Assembly: GCA_947652605.1 (NCBI GenBank)
Contig: OX393577.1
Location: 32,739,466-32,803,465, forward strand
Reading direction: 5' to 3'
Source of the DNA: Elmis aenea
Taxonomy: Eukaryota; Arthropoda; Insecta; Coleoptera; Elmidae
Length of the DNA stretch: 64,000 bases
Below the pieces are notes generated by a model. It did no database searches and was not told where the DNA came from. It worked only from the letters and a program-made list of their open reading frames with translations. Positions 36,655 to 48,914 of this stretch are shown piece by piece. Both the position numbers and the translations under genes were made by a program. Position 1 is the first letter of the stretch; each line of letters starts with the position of its first letter.

Positions 36655-37010
36655 TAGTATATTGCATAACAAGAGTTATAAGAAGCATACGCATACGCAC
36701 GAGTGGAAAAGTTGCGCACGTATTTCCACGAATGCGTAGTTGCTTTACAACTCGTGTTATGCAACTTACTTTTTTTACGATCACATAATACCTACGATTT
36801 TAACGGCTTTTTAGCACATGTTATTACGTTGTCAATTTTGACGTGGGCCTACTTTGACATTTCTAGACAAGTGTGCATTTTGCATACCGTACGTTATCTC
36901 ACTTACTAGGCATGCAGGAAGTCTTTGACGTGAGTCTACTTTGATCATTTCTTTAAAAAACCGTGCTGTTTGCTTACCGTGGCGTAAGGACCCACTTACT
37001 ATGCATGCAG
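36655..37010 (-). mobile_element. Tandem-repeat element, fullest copy, minus orientation
   Basis: Read on the minus strand it starts GCATGCATAGTAAGT and ends GTAATATACTA-like. GCATGC-anchored repeat units lie 93 bp apart (36910 and 37003), each with (A/C)ACGGTA(A/T)GCAAA, AGAAATG(AT)TCAAAGTAG and ACGTCAAA. The hairpin-forming end (GCACGAGTGGAAAAGTTGCG / TTTCCACGA.TGCGTA) is at the plus-strand left. Three related copies or pieces lie at 5663, 7081 and 61591. Frames over it are incidental. Confidence 0.75.
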
Positions 37011-37144
37011 GTTGTACGGCAAGAGTCATGTAACATTAGTGTTCGTAGAAAAAACTATAAAGCAATAATTCTGTTATGGGCAAGGTCGAATCTTTTTTTA
37101 ATATGGAAGGTTGCTCAAGTTTCAGGGTTAGGAATAGTACACTA

Positions 37145-37596
37145 CAGTGGAGGTCGGTTATAACGCGCCTTTTATAACGCGCATTTGAATACACGGCAGG
37201 ACTTTTTTGTGTCTTTTTTGTATTACGCTCCCGGCGTGAAAGACAAGGTGGGGGGCAAATAAAAATACTAGAAAATTTGTTGGAATACTAATTGGAAACA
37301 ATAATATTAATCTTAAATTGAAATTGTTATGTGGTTTGATTTGAGAGCATCGAATCTTTTCTGGGTGCGCAATTGTAAAGCAATTGCAATTTTTTAGTTT
37401 TTGAATGTATGTATTTGCTGATATGCAAACAAACTTTATTTTAATTTTATATTTTCTAAGTAACAAATAAAATTATAAAAATGAGTTGTTCATACTAAAA
37501 TATAATAATCTTCAACAATTCGGTTATACCGCGGTTATCATATAACGCGGGTCGGATACACCCCCCGCAAACCCGCGTTATAAGCGGCTTCCACTA
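37145..37596. mobile_element. pogo/Tigger-type MITE with TATAACGCG ends
   Basis: TA then CAGTGGAGGTCGGTTATAAC GCG; right end is the reverse complement of TAGTGGAAGCCGCTTATAAC GCGGG, followed by TA at 37597-37598. Ends of this form are typical of Tigger/pogo elements. The 452-bp interior has no transposase; the 102-codon minus-strand frame is incidental. Confidence 0.8.
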
Positions 37597-37972
37597 TATT
37601 GTCTTTTTACACAGTAACGTAAAATCAAGATTATGAAACCTGATGCAAGAAAGTGTACGCATTTTGGACTAATCGAAAGCTATCAATTAAATATGGGCCC
37701 CTAAAATCCTGGTGGTGCAGTTGCACTATATACACAGCCCCCTAACCATTTATGACACATTTCGTATATCCTAAAGTCAACAACAGATGGTAAAATTTTA
37801 ATCCCTCGCCAATGCTGTGGTTCTGTGCCTACAAACATTTGCCCTATTTTTCGATATAGCTATAGTAAAATTTTTAATATTCCAGTGCAGTAAAAAAAGG
37901 TTCAGCATTATTCTTAACTCTCAAACTATCGTTCTTTGGTGATTATTTGATAAATTTTATAAACGTCTAAAG

Positions 37973-38860
37973 CAGGCCTGTGCAACCAACATGCAGCAAC
38001 ATGTCATTTTTATGCAGCCCGCGGCCCAGTAGTTCTATATTGCAAGCATTGCTGTTTTTAAGGAGTATAACATTACGTAAGTGCTAAAGAAATATGAGAA
38101 ATTAACAGGTGATTTAAGAAGAGAAAGAATAATGGAAATGAAAGAGAACTTGCGGGACAATAAAACTTATGCAAAAATGTGTATAAACAACAAGACTCCA
38201 CAACAAAAGCAAGTTATGAAGTTTTTAATATTTCAGCTAAACATCTAAAACCATTATCTGATTGTAGTTTAATTAAAAAAACGTATTAAAACGACTGTGA
38301 ACTTTATATGCCTTGAAAAAAAGCTTTTTTCTAATATTATTTCATTTAGATTTACTGTGGCAAGATAAATTGATGAAACGGCAGAAAACGTAATAATAAC
38401 TCTTATTAAATATACTGCTAATAACTTTTAATCTTTTTTTTTGCCTTGATGAATCAACGGATGTATCTAATACTGCTCAACTTGTGATTTTTTTCGTAGT
38501 GTAGATAATATAGTTAAATGTTACTGAATAATTATTATTAGATTTGGTAAGGATGAAAGGAACTACAGCAGTGGATAATTTCTATTTTGTATTAAAAACT
38601 GATTTAGAAATAAAAAATAAGAAAATCGCATCTAATTAACTACGCTTCTAACTAAAAAATTTAAAACAGATTTTTTTTAGGTAATACTCTCTCTGTATGT
38701 CACTGCGTTGCTCATATTGAAAATGTATGCGCGAAAACAAGAACTTCAAATTTTCTCCGGACCCTTCCTACTTAGAGGAATCTTCATATCCACTAGAAGC
38801 CCGTTACGATTTCATAAAATTCGCAATTGGCCCTTAGGCTTAAAAGGTTGCACGGGCCTG
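37973..38860 (+). mobile_element. hAT element with GTF2IRD2-like transposase relic
   Basis: Starts CAGGCCTGTGCAACC, ends with the reverse complement of CAGGCCCGTGCAACC. Flanks GTCTAAAG (37965-37972) and GTCTAAAC (38861-38868) agree at 7 of 8 positions. 888 bp with a decayed transposase on the plus strand (38090-38633) and much of the coding region missing. Confidence 0.85.
38090..38633 (+). pseudogene. Decayed hAT transposase of the GTF2IRD2/FAM200-like group
   Basis: Successive frames read KYEKLTGDLRRERIMEMKEN, then STTKASYEVFNISAKHLKPL, then RFTVAR and IDETAENVIITLIKY, then LDESTDVSNTAQLVIFF (38445 onward) and LVRMKGTTAVDNF. These are the ordered landmarks of the transposases from which vertebrate GTF2IRD2 and FAM200 proteins derive; LDESTD carries the first catalytic Asp of the hAT core. 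At least four frame changes and several stops are seen, and the remainder of the catalytic domain and dimerisation region are deleted. Not functional. The zinc-finger BED part is not visible upstream. Confidence 0.8.
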
Positions 38861-38868
38861 GTCTAAAC

Positions 38869-40786
38869 ACTGCAGGGAGTCGCATACAAGAATGTTTATT
38901 TCTACCACATTGTCAAAAACACAATATTACTGTTTACTGTTCTATAAAAGCTAACACGAATACAGGCGCAATACTTATCAATTTACTTAGATATATATTT
39001 GCATAGAATATTATTACAATGGGATTTTTTTCACACACACAGCTTCTATAGTTAAAGTCATGCGATTAGCATATCAGTGATAAGATAACACGACTAAATG
39101 TGTTTATAAAAAATCTCGAGCAATATGTTTTATTTTTATAAAAGTTAACCTTAATAAGGTGACCATTAGAGACTAAACGATATTTTATGACCGAAAGTTG
39201 GAGAAAGTTATCTCATCACATTATAATATGAATAATAAGTTTGTAGATAATGAGTATAATAGGGTTCATAAGAATAACCTTAGTTAACGGATAATAAAAA
39301 AACTATTTTTTTTTGTCAACTTAAATAATGTAATTTATTATCTTTTTATTTCATAATTTTAATACTTTTAAAAGTTAAGCTTTTATAAATAAACAGAAAC
39401 AATAATTGAAGTTTAAATACATGGTGGCTCCTCCCACTCGGCCCAACCTACCTGGACGCCCTCGTACTCATATTCTATAAAATTAGGAAACCGCAACATA
39501 ATCGTACGTGGAATTATCAGTTTTAAGTAGAAATCAAAGTTTATGGTATTTTAAAATTTTCGAGTCAAACTACAACCAAAAAAACTCATAACTAGCATCA
39601 ATAATAATTTCTGATATTTTATTCTTCTAAGTAATTATTTGTGTACAAGCGGATGATGATTTCACCTAATATAGGAGATAGAGATGCGGTGAAATTAGTA
39701 AAAATTTACACATATTACAGTTTATTTCGTAGCGATATTCAGATGTTTTAAAAAATGCGTAGGTAACTGGATAGAGGCAAAAAATAAAACTTGGTGCTTT
39801 TTATTTTACTTAATATATTCTTCAGTTATTAACATATAATCTAAATTTTTGTGCATTTTGATTATTTGATAGGCCTGATAAAAGATAAAATGAACAGAAT
39901 TAATTAAACACAAAAAAAAACTGAATATACATTTGTTTAAACAAGCAACGTTTAGTAATTGTATTTTAAATTCCTTGGTGCTTCTAATGCAATTGACATC
40001 AGCTTGTCGTTATACCGTTTCCAGTCGCATTATTCACGGCGTACTTGTAATAAGCAAGAAGTGCGGTTTGTTCTTGTACATGAAGTCACTTCCTTGTAGA
40101 GTGTAAATTAACATCCACAGTATCGCGGATAATATAATGACAGCTAGATTTCTTGCGTCCAGTTCGCTGCACTTTGATGTAAAAGCAAAGAGATATTGCG
40201 GCTTAAGTTAAAAGCAACTTTTAATTGCAGTTTGCTGAACTTGATACGAAAAATATTAAATAAATAAAGTTGTTTTTTATTAAGTAAATCGCGTTATATT
40301 TTTATGGATAATAACCTATTCCGATAAAAATTTGTTCTTTCTGTGATATGCAATTGTAAATCATCACACAATATGAATCTGCACCCACATAAGATATGTC
40401 TTTTTGGTACACTCGAAACTTTATCTTGCATCTTTTTTTCCTGCATAATGGACACAAATATAGTGTTAGACGTAGAGCTGCTAATTAAGCTTCTTTACAA
40501 TTCATGTGTAATTCTCGTTTCGCCGGAAGTGACTATAAGTTGGTTAGCTTAAAAGGAAAATTCTGTATTTTTTAGTTTTAGAGATGAGAAAAAACTTATG
40601 ACTAAACAATTTTTGTTTTTACAAACACTATTATTTTCTAAGGCATAATCTACAAAATAATTTTACGACACTAAAAGAGATATTCTGGCTATATAAACTA
40701 TTTTATTTGTGTAAGTAAATGTTCTTATGACTTTATTATGTTGTTATTCTTAGAAAAAAGGAGAGAGGAAACGAAGGCAGGGATCT
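38869..40786. other. Unique AT-rich DNA, no gene seen
   Basis: No frame or TIR pair supported. 40010-40200 is less AT-rich than its surroundings. The end of this interval may contain the upstream remainder of the RTE relic split by the next element. Confidence 0.4.
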
Positions 40787-40794
40787 ATTTAAAC

Positions 40795-41253
40795 CAGGGC
40801 ATGAAACCGGTTTTTTAAACCGGTTTAAAAAACCGGTTAACCTTTATTTTTTGTCAGAAAAAGTGATTTTTAACCGAAACCGAAACCGTTATTTTTAAAG
40901 GCAAAAAAAACGGTAACCTTTAACCAAAATAATAAAAAACCGGTTTTTTTAACGTCTTTTTTTTAATAAAAATTGCGATGAAAAATACAAAATCTGTAGT
41001 AAATGTGATTAGTTTACCAAAAGTCATTACTGAACTCTTGATTGTACATTTATTATGAAATTATAAATAAATAATATCATTTCATACTTTGCATTCCTGA
41101 TCTAAATAATTTTAAAAACCGGTTAATTTAACCCGTTTTTTCTAAACCGGTTTTTTACGAATAAAACCGGTTTTTCAATAAAAACCGTTATAAAAATAAA
41201 GTTCTCGATTTCGGTTAACCGTTAACCAAAAATTTTTTCGGTTTCGAGCCCTG
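40795..41253. mobile_element. hAT MITE full of AACCGGTTT repeats, perfect 8-bp duplication
   Basis: CAGGGCATGAAACCGG at the left, reverse complement of CAGGGCTCGAAACCG at the right. ATTTAAAC at 40787-40794 recurs exactly at 41254-41261. AACCGGTTT and CCGGTTTTTT occur over and over near both ends, in both orientations, as subterminal repeats. 459 bp, no coding capacity. Confidence 0.9.
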
Positions 41254-41262
41254 ATTTAAACC

Positions 41263-41625
41263 TATGGTTGTGAATCATGAACCACGACTGAAAACCAGAA
41301 ACCAGAAATAAGGTTTTTAAGAAAAATTTAAGCTAAGACGCGTAAGGACAAAATAAGAAACGAAACCCGTAGAGAAAACCTAAAAGAACAACCAATAGAA
41401 CAAAACATCCAGAAGGCACAACTAAGATTACTAGATCATGTAGATGAAATGGGAGAAAATAGGATGCCCAGGAAAGCGTATGACGTAAACGGGAGAAAAA
41501 AATCGAAACGGAAGACCAAGGAAAACTTGAAATGCAGAGACGAAAGACTGCCACAAAATAAAGAACCGAGTGAAATGAGGTACGACAGCTAACAAAGATT
41601 AAAAAAGATGGAGGAGGCATACACG
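41263..41625 (+). pseudogene. C-terminal end of non-LTR reverse transcriptase polyprotein
   Basis: The frame reads YGCES, a stop where Trp is expected, then EIRFLRKI, KDKIRNETRRENL, IEQNIQKAQLR, HVDEMGENRMPRKAY and GRKKSKRKTKEN. These match the conserved tail of RTE/Jockey-type polyproteins (YGCE.W, RRDRIRN, KAQLRW.GHV.RM.E.R.P.KAY, GRR.RGRP). A stop at 41590-41592 comes before a frame change and DxKRWRRH, the usual last block (DR..WR). Catalytic FADD lies further 5' and is absent. In life the enzyme primes cDNA synthesis on nicked target DNA; this fragment cannot. Confidence 0.75.
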
Positions 41626-41683
41626 CACAGTGCACATAGATAAGAAGAAACAAAAGCGTCACACCTAACGATGGAGAGGGGTA

Positions 41684-41755
41684 AGAATAAGAAGAAGAAA
41701 AAGAAGAAGAAGAAAACGAAGAAGAAGACGACGAAGAAGAAGGAGAGGAAGAGCA
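41684..41755 (+). repeat. GAA/AAG microsatellite tail of the retroelement
   Basis: About 70 bp of AAGAAGAAG with occasional GAC and GGA variants directly after the retroelement 3' region. Simple 3' repeats of this sort are common at the ends of RTE-like elements. Confidence 0.85.
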
Positions 41756-41897
41756 TATGTTACTGATTAAAAAATCGAACTCAATCCATACAAATAAAAT
41801 TGCTCTAAAAAAAATCGAACTAATGTATGTTTTAACTAAGCATGTCATGGTGAAATTGATGTCATCAAATAATTTGGTAGGGTAATAGATACAAATT

Positions 41898-42719
41898 CAA
41901 ATGGTGTGTATAAATTGGCGGAAGCGCTACACGTGGCGATGTTCTTTGTAAAATTCCAAGTCGAAAATCTTAATACAAAAATGTTGTATCATGCTACCTA
42001 TGGCCTCAGGAACCATTTAAAAAAACAAAAATTTGGCAACATTGCAACCGTTGATTTGCGTTTGGACATTTTTTATTAACAATTTTTACTTAGATATTTA
42101 TAATATTTGTTCGATCTGAAAGCCTTCAGTTCATAAACATAGCTGCAATCTTCAAAGCCGGGTCCAGATTTGCGAGCAAAAGTGGGAGCCGAACCTAGCG
42201 CAATACATCAATTTAGCGAGCCTGCTAAAGACCAACTGCACCCGCGAACCTGTGGTCGTATTAAACTATTAAGAGGCAGGCTCGCTGAAATGGTGGGCTG
42301 CGCTATGTTCGGTTCCCACTTTTGCTCGCAAATCTGGACCCGGCTTTAAATATCGTCTAATAAAATACAAACAAGAAATAATTACGAGAAAAACAGAGAT
42401 GACAGCTAATGACAATGTTGCCGTGTGTATTATTTTCATTCAAATCAGTGATTAACATATTTTCAACACCAATTTTTGAAAGGAAAAACGCAATATCTAG
42501 GAAAAAATATTATTCGAAATTTATTTTTATTCCAAATCGCAGCTTTTTCATTTAAAAATATTAAATAATAACGCTTATTAAAGGACTGAATGTCAAAACT
42601 TTGAGGACCTCTTGCAGACACAGCGCATGGTACAACATTTTTGTATTAAGATTTTCGACTTAGAATTTTACGAAGAACATCGCCACGTGTAGAGCTTCCG
42701 CCAATTTATACACACCCTG
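41898..42719. mobile_element. Long-armed TA-inserting MITE with CAGGGTGTG end
   Basis: Right end is the reverse complement of CAGGGTGTGTATAAATTGGC with TA after it (42720-42721); the left arm matches from GGTGTGTATAAATTGGCGGA onward (41903) but its first bases are altered. Arms of about 110 bp include ACACGTGGCGATGTTCTT and AATCTTAATACAAAAATGTT. A second, unrelated palindrome is nested inside (42154-42347). Confidence 0.75.
42154..42347. mobile_element. 194-bp palindromic MITE nested in the 41.9-kb element
   Basis: AAAGCCGGGTCCAGATTTGC GAGCAAAAGTGGGA at the left is the reverse complement of the right end; the AGCGAGCCTGC / GCAGGCTCGCT blocks continue the pairing inward, leaving a loop of about 60 bp. 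It is markedly GC-richer than its host. No certain target duplication. Confidence 0.8.
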
Positions 42720-42721
42720 TA

Positions 42722-43134
42722 TTTCTGATACTGTAGGAATAAAATGTTAAAAAAACTAATTTTTAATTTTTGTTTTGTGAGATACTTTTTTAAAATACAT
42801 ATATGAAAAGTTGTTATATCATATTTAACAATTAGCTATAACTAAAACTAATTCCTATAGGTAATATACATTTTTAAATAATTTTTCTATTAAGACATTT
42901 TCAATATAATTTCTGTCACAAAATGACAGTGACCAAATAATTTTAAAATAAAATAATTTCACGAAGCAAAAACTGTAACAATGGAAACGATGCTCGGATG
43001 ACGTTTGTTAGATTTGCCTTTTATTGATATCCTGCAACAGCAATGATTTATAGGTACCCTAATTTAATCTTCTGTCTTAGAAAAAGTTAAATTTCATTGG
43101 TTAAATCGGCGACTTCTCTAAAATTGCGTTACTT
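42722..43134. other. Unique AT-rich DNA, nothing recognised
   Basis: No frame, repeat pair or RNA gene recognised. Confidence 0.4.
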
Positions 43135-43267
43135 GGGCCCGATTGCATACAAGTTTAACATGCTATAACCCGGGGGTTAGTTAAACGACGTTAACCCTAA
43201 AACTAGGCGAAATCGCAGCTAGATGAACTCTTATTTAAGCACCAGTGTTACTTTGAGCAATCGGGCC
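43135..43267. mobile_element. Small MITE with GGGCCCGATTGC ends, copy 2 of the 21136 family
   Basis: Left GGGCCCGATTGCATACAAG, right reverse complement of GGCCCGATTGCTCAAAG. Interior words TTAACCCTAAAA and AAATCGCAGC are the reverse of those at 21136-21283. 133 bp. Ends plus size fit a Harbinger- or Mutator-like MITE, not decided. Confidence 0.7.
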
Positions 43268-46200
43268 TTAATGTAACATACACCTAACCTTAAATAATTT
43301 TAAATGGTGTTGTGTGCATAGTAATGCCTCGGATGTAATCAATTAACATGAAAAGTGCGGCTCAAACGGGATTAGACATAGTAGATTATATTTTTCCTAA
43401 GAGTCATCCGCATGAAAATGCAACTGTAAGATATTCATGAAACTGTGGTTATGCAACCAACTGTAATTGTGCAGTCTCTTTCTTTAGGTGTATCGATCGG
43501 CGAATACTGTTATTTTCTCTCTGCACTGAATGCAGTAGATTTATATTTTGCCTTAACGCAGAACCAAACCAAATTAGGTTGAACAACAATAAAGGTTAAA
43601 AATTACCTTCACTAAAATTTTATGAATGCACTGGACAAAAAAGTGTAACTAAGTGTTGGAAAGTTAAGTTCTTTAACGGCGACCTTCTACAATCTATGAT
43701 AGTTTTAAATTGGAGCGGCATCAGAAACTAATAAGAAAAATAGGTTTTTATTTAGAAACCCATAGTATTACTTGTTTCTCCAATGTTAAACTCGAAAGAG
43801 TCTAAACAATTAATTTAATATTACAATTTCTGTACATATTTATTAACTATTTGTTATACGTAAAATTTTAAATCAAAACTATTTAGTGAAAATATAACCG
43901 TGATTATTTATAAAATTATTAGATACTTGTCGTCAATTTATTTATAAGAATCGTTGTGTTCAGCTTTAGCTATTATTAGATATTGTACTCAACAACTAAA
44001 GACAGGTATTGTTAAAATGGTACATCGTGATAGTACGATATTGTTGACGTTTGCTTTCGATAATATTATGTAACCAACAACTAAGAAATAAGTACGACGC
44101 AAGACAAAATATAATTTACTGCATGACCATTACCTCAAGACAGATAGTTTAGTGAAAGTCGGTAAATAGCCAATATGGCCAAGACTTGATGAAAGACCAA
44201 TTGTATGCACACAACTTTTACAAATACAAGTAGTCAAGTACCTAAAAAAATAACCAAGTAGGTACTACTTTTTAACAATATTTTGTACACTACGAAAAGG
44301 ACTGTAAATATTATCAAATAGTGGGCACTTAACTAACTCGAGGTGGTTCAAGCAATAACTACATTTTAAAATATTGTATGTAGTATCAGTATCAAGTACA
44401 AAAAAAGGTAAGTTTAACTGAAAGTTATAATTTTAAATTATTATTAAAAAATTATATCTTACACTTTATTCTTGCGAAAAGTGATTATCTAATCATTATT
44501 GCACAAGAAACAACAAAGGTGGAGAATTTCAACACCTTCTTCCGAGGTTAAATGTATATTTAACAAATATAACACCTGTTCTCTTTATCACTATCATTGA
44601 TTTAGATTTTTGTTTTTGGACAAAAATTATTTTATAATATCGTGTTTTAAACAGTTCAGAAATAGCCAGAAATTTAACCAAAGTTATTGCATCGCCAAAT
44701 ACTGGCATTAAAAATAATAAAGAGCATAGAGATATTATTCTTGAAAATCATACATTATTTTTAATTCTTTCAAAAACTTTGAATGTTATCTCGTGAAAAA
44801 AAATTAAAGTCTGTATTAAATTGCGTTATGTAGTAGGGTATTCCGTTTAAAATAAGAAAATAATTACCGTTTAAAATTTTGGAACATGGAAAATTGAAGA
44901 CCCTGTACATTATTAAAAAAAACTAATTAACCATAACATCTTAAAACATAATAATACAAGTATAGGGAGTTCTATTTAAAATAAAATACTAAATTGAGTA
45001 TTGTGCTGACTAAACTTAACACCCTGTATTATTTAAAATAATTTAAGGTTTGAGTATAAAAAACCTAAGCTAAGAAGTAATTACATCTACGTTAAAAACA
45101 AAGAATCAATTGACAATAGTGTTACCCTGATTGGCGAATAACTTATGATAATCAAAGAGTTGTATTAAACAACGGTGTAAGTACAAAATCAAGAAAACTG
45201 AGAAAATCTTGTTTTACATAATATATATTATCACAAATGATTTGCGAAAGTAAAACAAACTTTTGCTTTCTACCGATACTAAGTTACTGGTAGTCTAGTA
45301 AAAAAAAATATGTTTTGGAAAAAATAATCATACATCGTATAAACTCAAAACTGGAAACTCTGTTTAGAAAACACGTAAACTTCTTGACGCGAAAATATTA
45401 AAAATTGGTTATTTAATATCTATAAATTCCGCGAAATATTAAGGAAATCAGTAAAACAAAATCAACGAACAATATGCTCCTAAACAAACCAGCATGTATT
45501 TACGTCTGTAAGCCATATCAGCAGAAACTCAATATTGTAATATGTGGCACTTGGACCATTATTTAATTCAATTTATAATTATTAATTACTGTACTTTGTT
45601 CAGAAATTAGTTGATAATCACTAGTTAAATGTTTCCGATTAATTATTAAATACGCAAACCAGGATAAATGTATGTATTTTATTTTATTCTCACCGTTTTA
45701 TAGGCATTACCATATGTTTTTGGAATGTTGTTGACCCAGGAATCTAATATGTATATCTTTGCGAAACTACCTTCTCAATATGCAGTGGAAGTTCAACTTT
45801 TTGAACTGGGTAATAAAAAAGTTATATAATAAATGTACATAAAATGTCCTTTATAATCCATGTAAATAAGAACCACTCTAGCTAGAATCTAATCTCCTTG
45901 CTATAGTATGTGTACAAACCGAAAAAGCAAGACTGAATTATTTTTACAAATGAATTTTTATACGGTCAGCAAGCACTACGTATATTATCTCTATATTAAG
46001 CAACAATGAGTTTTTTCTTTAAATATGCATATTAATTTTATACAAAAAGAGTAATTGGATACTTCAGAGTCGCAATTTTTAAAAAGATGAACCTCTTAGA
46101 TGTACCTACTGAAAAAAAAATTGCAGTATATTTATATGTATAACACACGAAGTAAAATAAATGTTTTTTAAAGCTTAAAAAAGGTGGTGCTAACTTGTAT

Positions 46201-48914
46201 CCTTCACCAAAATAAGCTTTTTAAATTAAATCACTTCAGATAACTTATTGAAAATGCAACTGTGAAAACCGTACTAATAGATAAGATTTTAAACAAATAG
46301 GATGAGTATTAGATAATAATTACAATGCTACTAGTTGTACTACAAAATTTTGAAACCTATCATTTATTACCAGCTTTAAAAAAAAATCGTACCGGATCTA
46401 AATTTTTGGAAGATCTTTTAAGCCCTAAACGACCCAGTCGCAAAATTTGAAATAATCACATAGCCATCTGCTGCTCTTGCCCACACTTCAAAACAATCAA
46501 ATCATGTAGTTTTTAATATAGATATGTTGATTCTAGCAACATACAATCATAAGTTTAAGAATAATTTACTCAAATAATATTTTTTGCATTGCTATTTTAA
46601 TTAAAAAAGAAGGAGTGCCAAAAATTATTTTCCGCTATGGTCCTCAAATATATACCTATATTCGTCGCTTTTTATAACTGTTGAGATTCGTTTAAACATT
46701 ATTTCTTTAACCGCATCTATTAAATACTTGCCAACATATAATTGATAACTTCAAGATTTCGCAATTAACATGCATAAACACCAGTAACTAATAATAATAA
46801 ACTGAAGGTATCCTTAAGTTACGTATTAAACCATTTATAATTTTCTCTAATAAAGTACTTATTTTACAACAATTATTACTCGCAGGCATTCCTTCTACTA
46901 ATCGCTTTATTGGTGTAATAGAAACACCAGAGAGCATAATTATGCTTTCATTATATATAATATCTACCGTACACTAATTGTTATTCCCGCGAGGAACAAA
47001 TGGTCAGAGATTCCATTCATGGTCATACAAATGCGGCGTACCTTCAGCTTCTTGCACAACATACGACTACAGCGATAGAAATTTATACCGTTGTAATTGG
47101 AGCCGAATTCAATTGATACCGGCAATACAAAAAATATATACGTATCAATAAATTACGAATACATTAATTACGCTTTAAAATAAATAAATACAATATCGAT
47201 AGAAATACATCTGTGCACTAATGAAACACATATACACTTTTTAAATCTGCATTCAAAAAAATAAACAAAACTTAACATAAACACTATCGATAGTCATTTT
47301 TTTTTATTTCTCAAAAAAAAAAGTATTTAGAAAATAAATACATAAAAAATCATGAGTAATATTTTTATGCTTCATGAATTGCTCAGTGTTGTTCTGTAAT
47401 TATTTAAATATATACAGTACATTAGCACAAAAGTAATTAAAAGCAGCTCGTTAAACATATGTGGTCTTATCAAAACTCATGGGGGTGAAAGGGTCTCTAA
47501 AAGTTTTAACAATTTACGCATATTAACTATAATCAACTATGTATTTATAAATGGTTTTATTTTCATGAATTTAAACTAAATAAAAAACCAATATACATCA
47601 CTGAATGACCGACAGACGCATACAACCGTATAATTTTGCAAATAAATCAATTCCTTTTCATATTTTCGTCAAGTTTTGAAACAGCCTTTCAATTTTCAAA
47701 AAATAAATACACACCACTCCTTAAATCAAGTTTACAGTTCCGTTAAATTTAGTTATCTAAATTTAAATTACCGCTAATTTTAATGACCTATTAAAAGTAT
47801 AAAAACATCTTTAATCTCAAGTGTATCGATGCACATAGCGGCAAAAAGTAGCTACACTACCAGAATAACTATGTAAACTGTAACAAATTAAAAAAGTTAC
47901 AAAAATAAGTCTGCTAATTGTAAGTAACCGAAACAAAAAACTAATTTGCATTAAATGTTTAAATTATTTATGTGAATCTTTTTACGAAATCTACCGACCA
48001 GAAGAAAAAATTCTTCGCATAAATACGCAAATAAAGTGATATTTTAACTAAACTTATACTGCAAGGTGCGCTGTTTTTGCGTTAAAAATGATGTGCCATT
48101 TATAAAATTAAATTAGTTGTATAATGAAAAAGAATAGCACGCATTAAAACGAATTTTTGAAAGCAATTAATACACTCAGTTTAATAATACACAAATTATT
48201 TCGTGTAATCTTAACAATTTTTCCCATATAGTTATTAGATCTTCAACTATGATTACAAGAAATAAAAAATATTTTTAGAACGGACAATGGAACATCTCGA
48301 ATGACATTGTGACATACACATGGCGTTCATATACGAAATACTATATTTGAATAACTTATATTACAAATGACAGCTTTGAATAATAATGTAAATAAATATC
48401 GTTTAAATTTGGTACACTACAAGCAGATCCAGTTTCATGAAGCTCGTTAAAAATAAAACTTGCCATATTAACTTATACTGTATTACATTCTTGTCCAAAT
48501 TAACACATAGTATAATACCTATATTAAAAGATTATCGACAGATTGCGTAACTGTGAACTGTAAAATTTTATTATTAAAATTATCATTAAAATTAAACTAT
48601 ACAGTTATTTTATTGTACGAGAACACAAATTTCTTCACATATCAAACGATTTTTAAAATGTTGTCGTTTGTAAAATGACTATCATTCCAAAATATCTGTC
48701 AACAAATTTTTTACATAATTATAAACGCATAAATTTGTTGCCATATTCTTCGAACTTTCGGTCAAAATAGAATATACTACATTTTGACTGTTTTACAATC
48801 AAACGTCAACACAAAAAAAAACAGCAGGAGCACTAAATAATAATCTACTCCTCAAATTTCATCAAATAGCTTTCACAACCGATTTAACGTACTTGTCTGC
48901 GAATCATAAAATTC
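43268..48914. other. Long unique AT-rich stretch with two small CAGGGT-type fragments
   Basis: Only 44834-45030 is repetitive: two neighbouring ~70-80-bp blocks each begin TAGGG(T/A)(A/G)TTC(C/T)(G/A)TTTAAAATAA and end ACCCTGTA, like miniature or internally collapsed TA-inserting elements. The remaining sequence shows no frame, TIR pair or RNA gene. Confidence 0.45.

Larger units (their letters stand above)
41259..41755 (+). mobile_element. 3' tail of a non-LTR retrotransposon (RTE/Jockey-like), 5'-truncated
   Basis: Contains the last part of a reverse transcriptase reading frame (41263-41625), a short 3' untranslated region, and a tail of GAA/AAG repeats. A 171-codon frame on the opposite strand here (41333-41848) is only the mirror of this and of the Ser-coding GAA run. 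The 5' side is cut by the hAT MITE at 40795-41253, whose target duplication seems to be retroelement sequence. Confidence 0.75.

Noticed and set aside
41333..41848. 171-codon minus-strand frame with a long Ser tract, the longest open frame in the window
   Set aside because: It is antisense to the retroelement tail; the Ser run is the complement of the GAA/AAG microsatellite and the remainder mirrors the reverse-transcriptase C-terminus.
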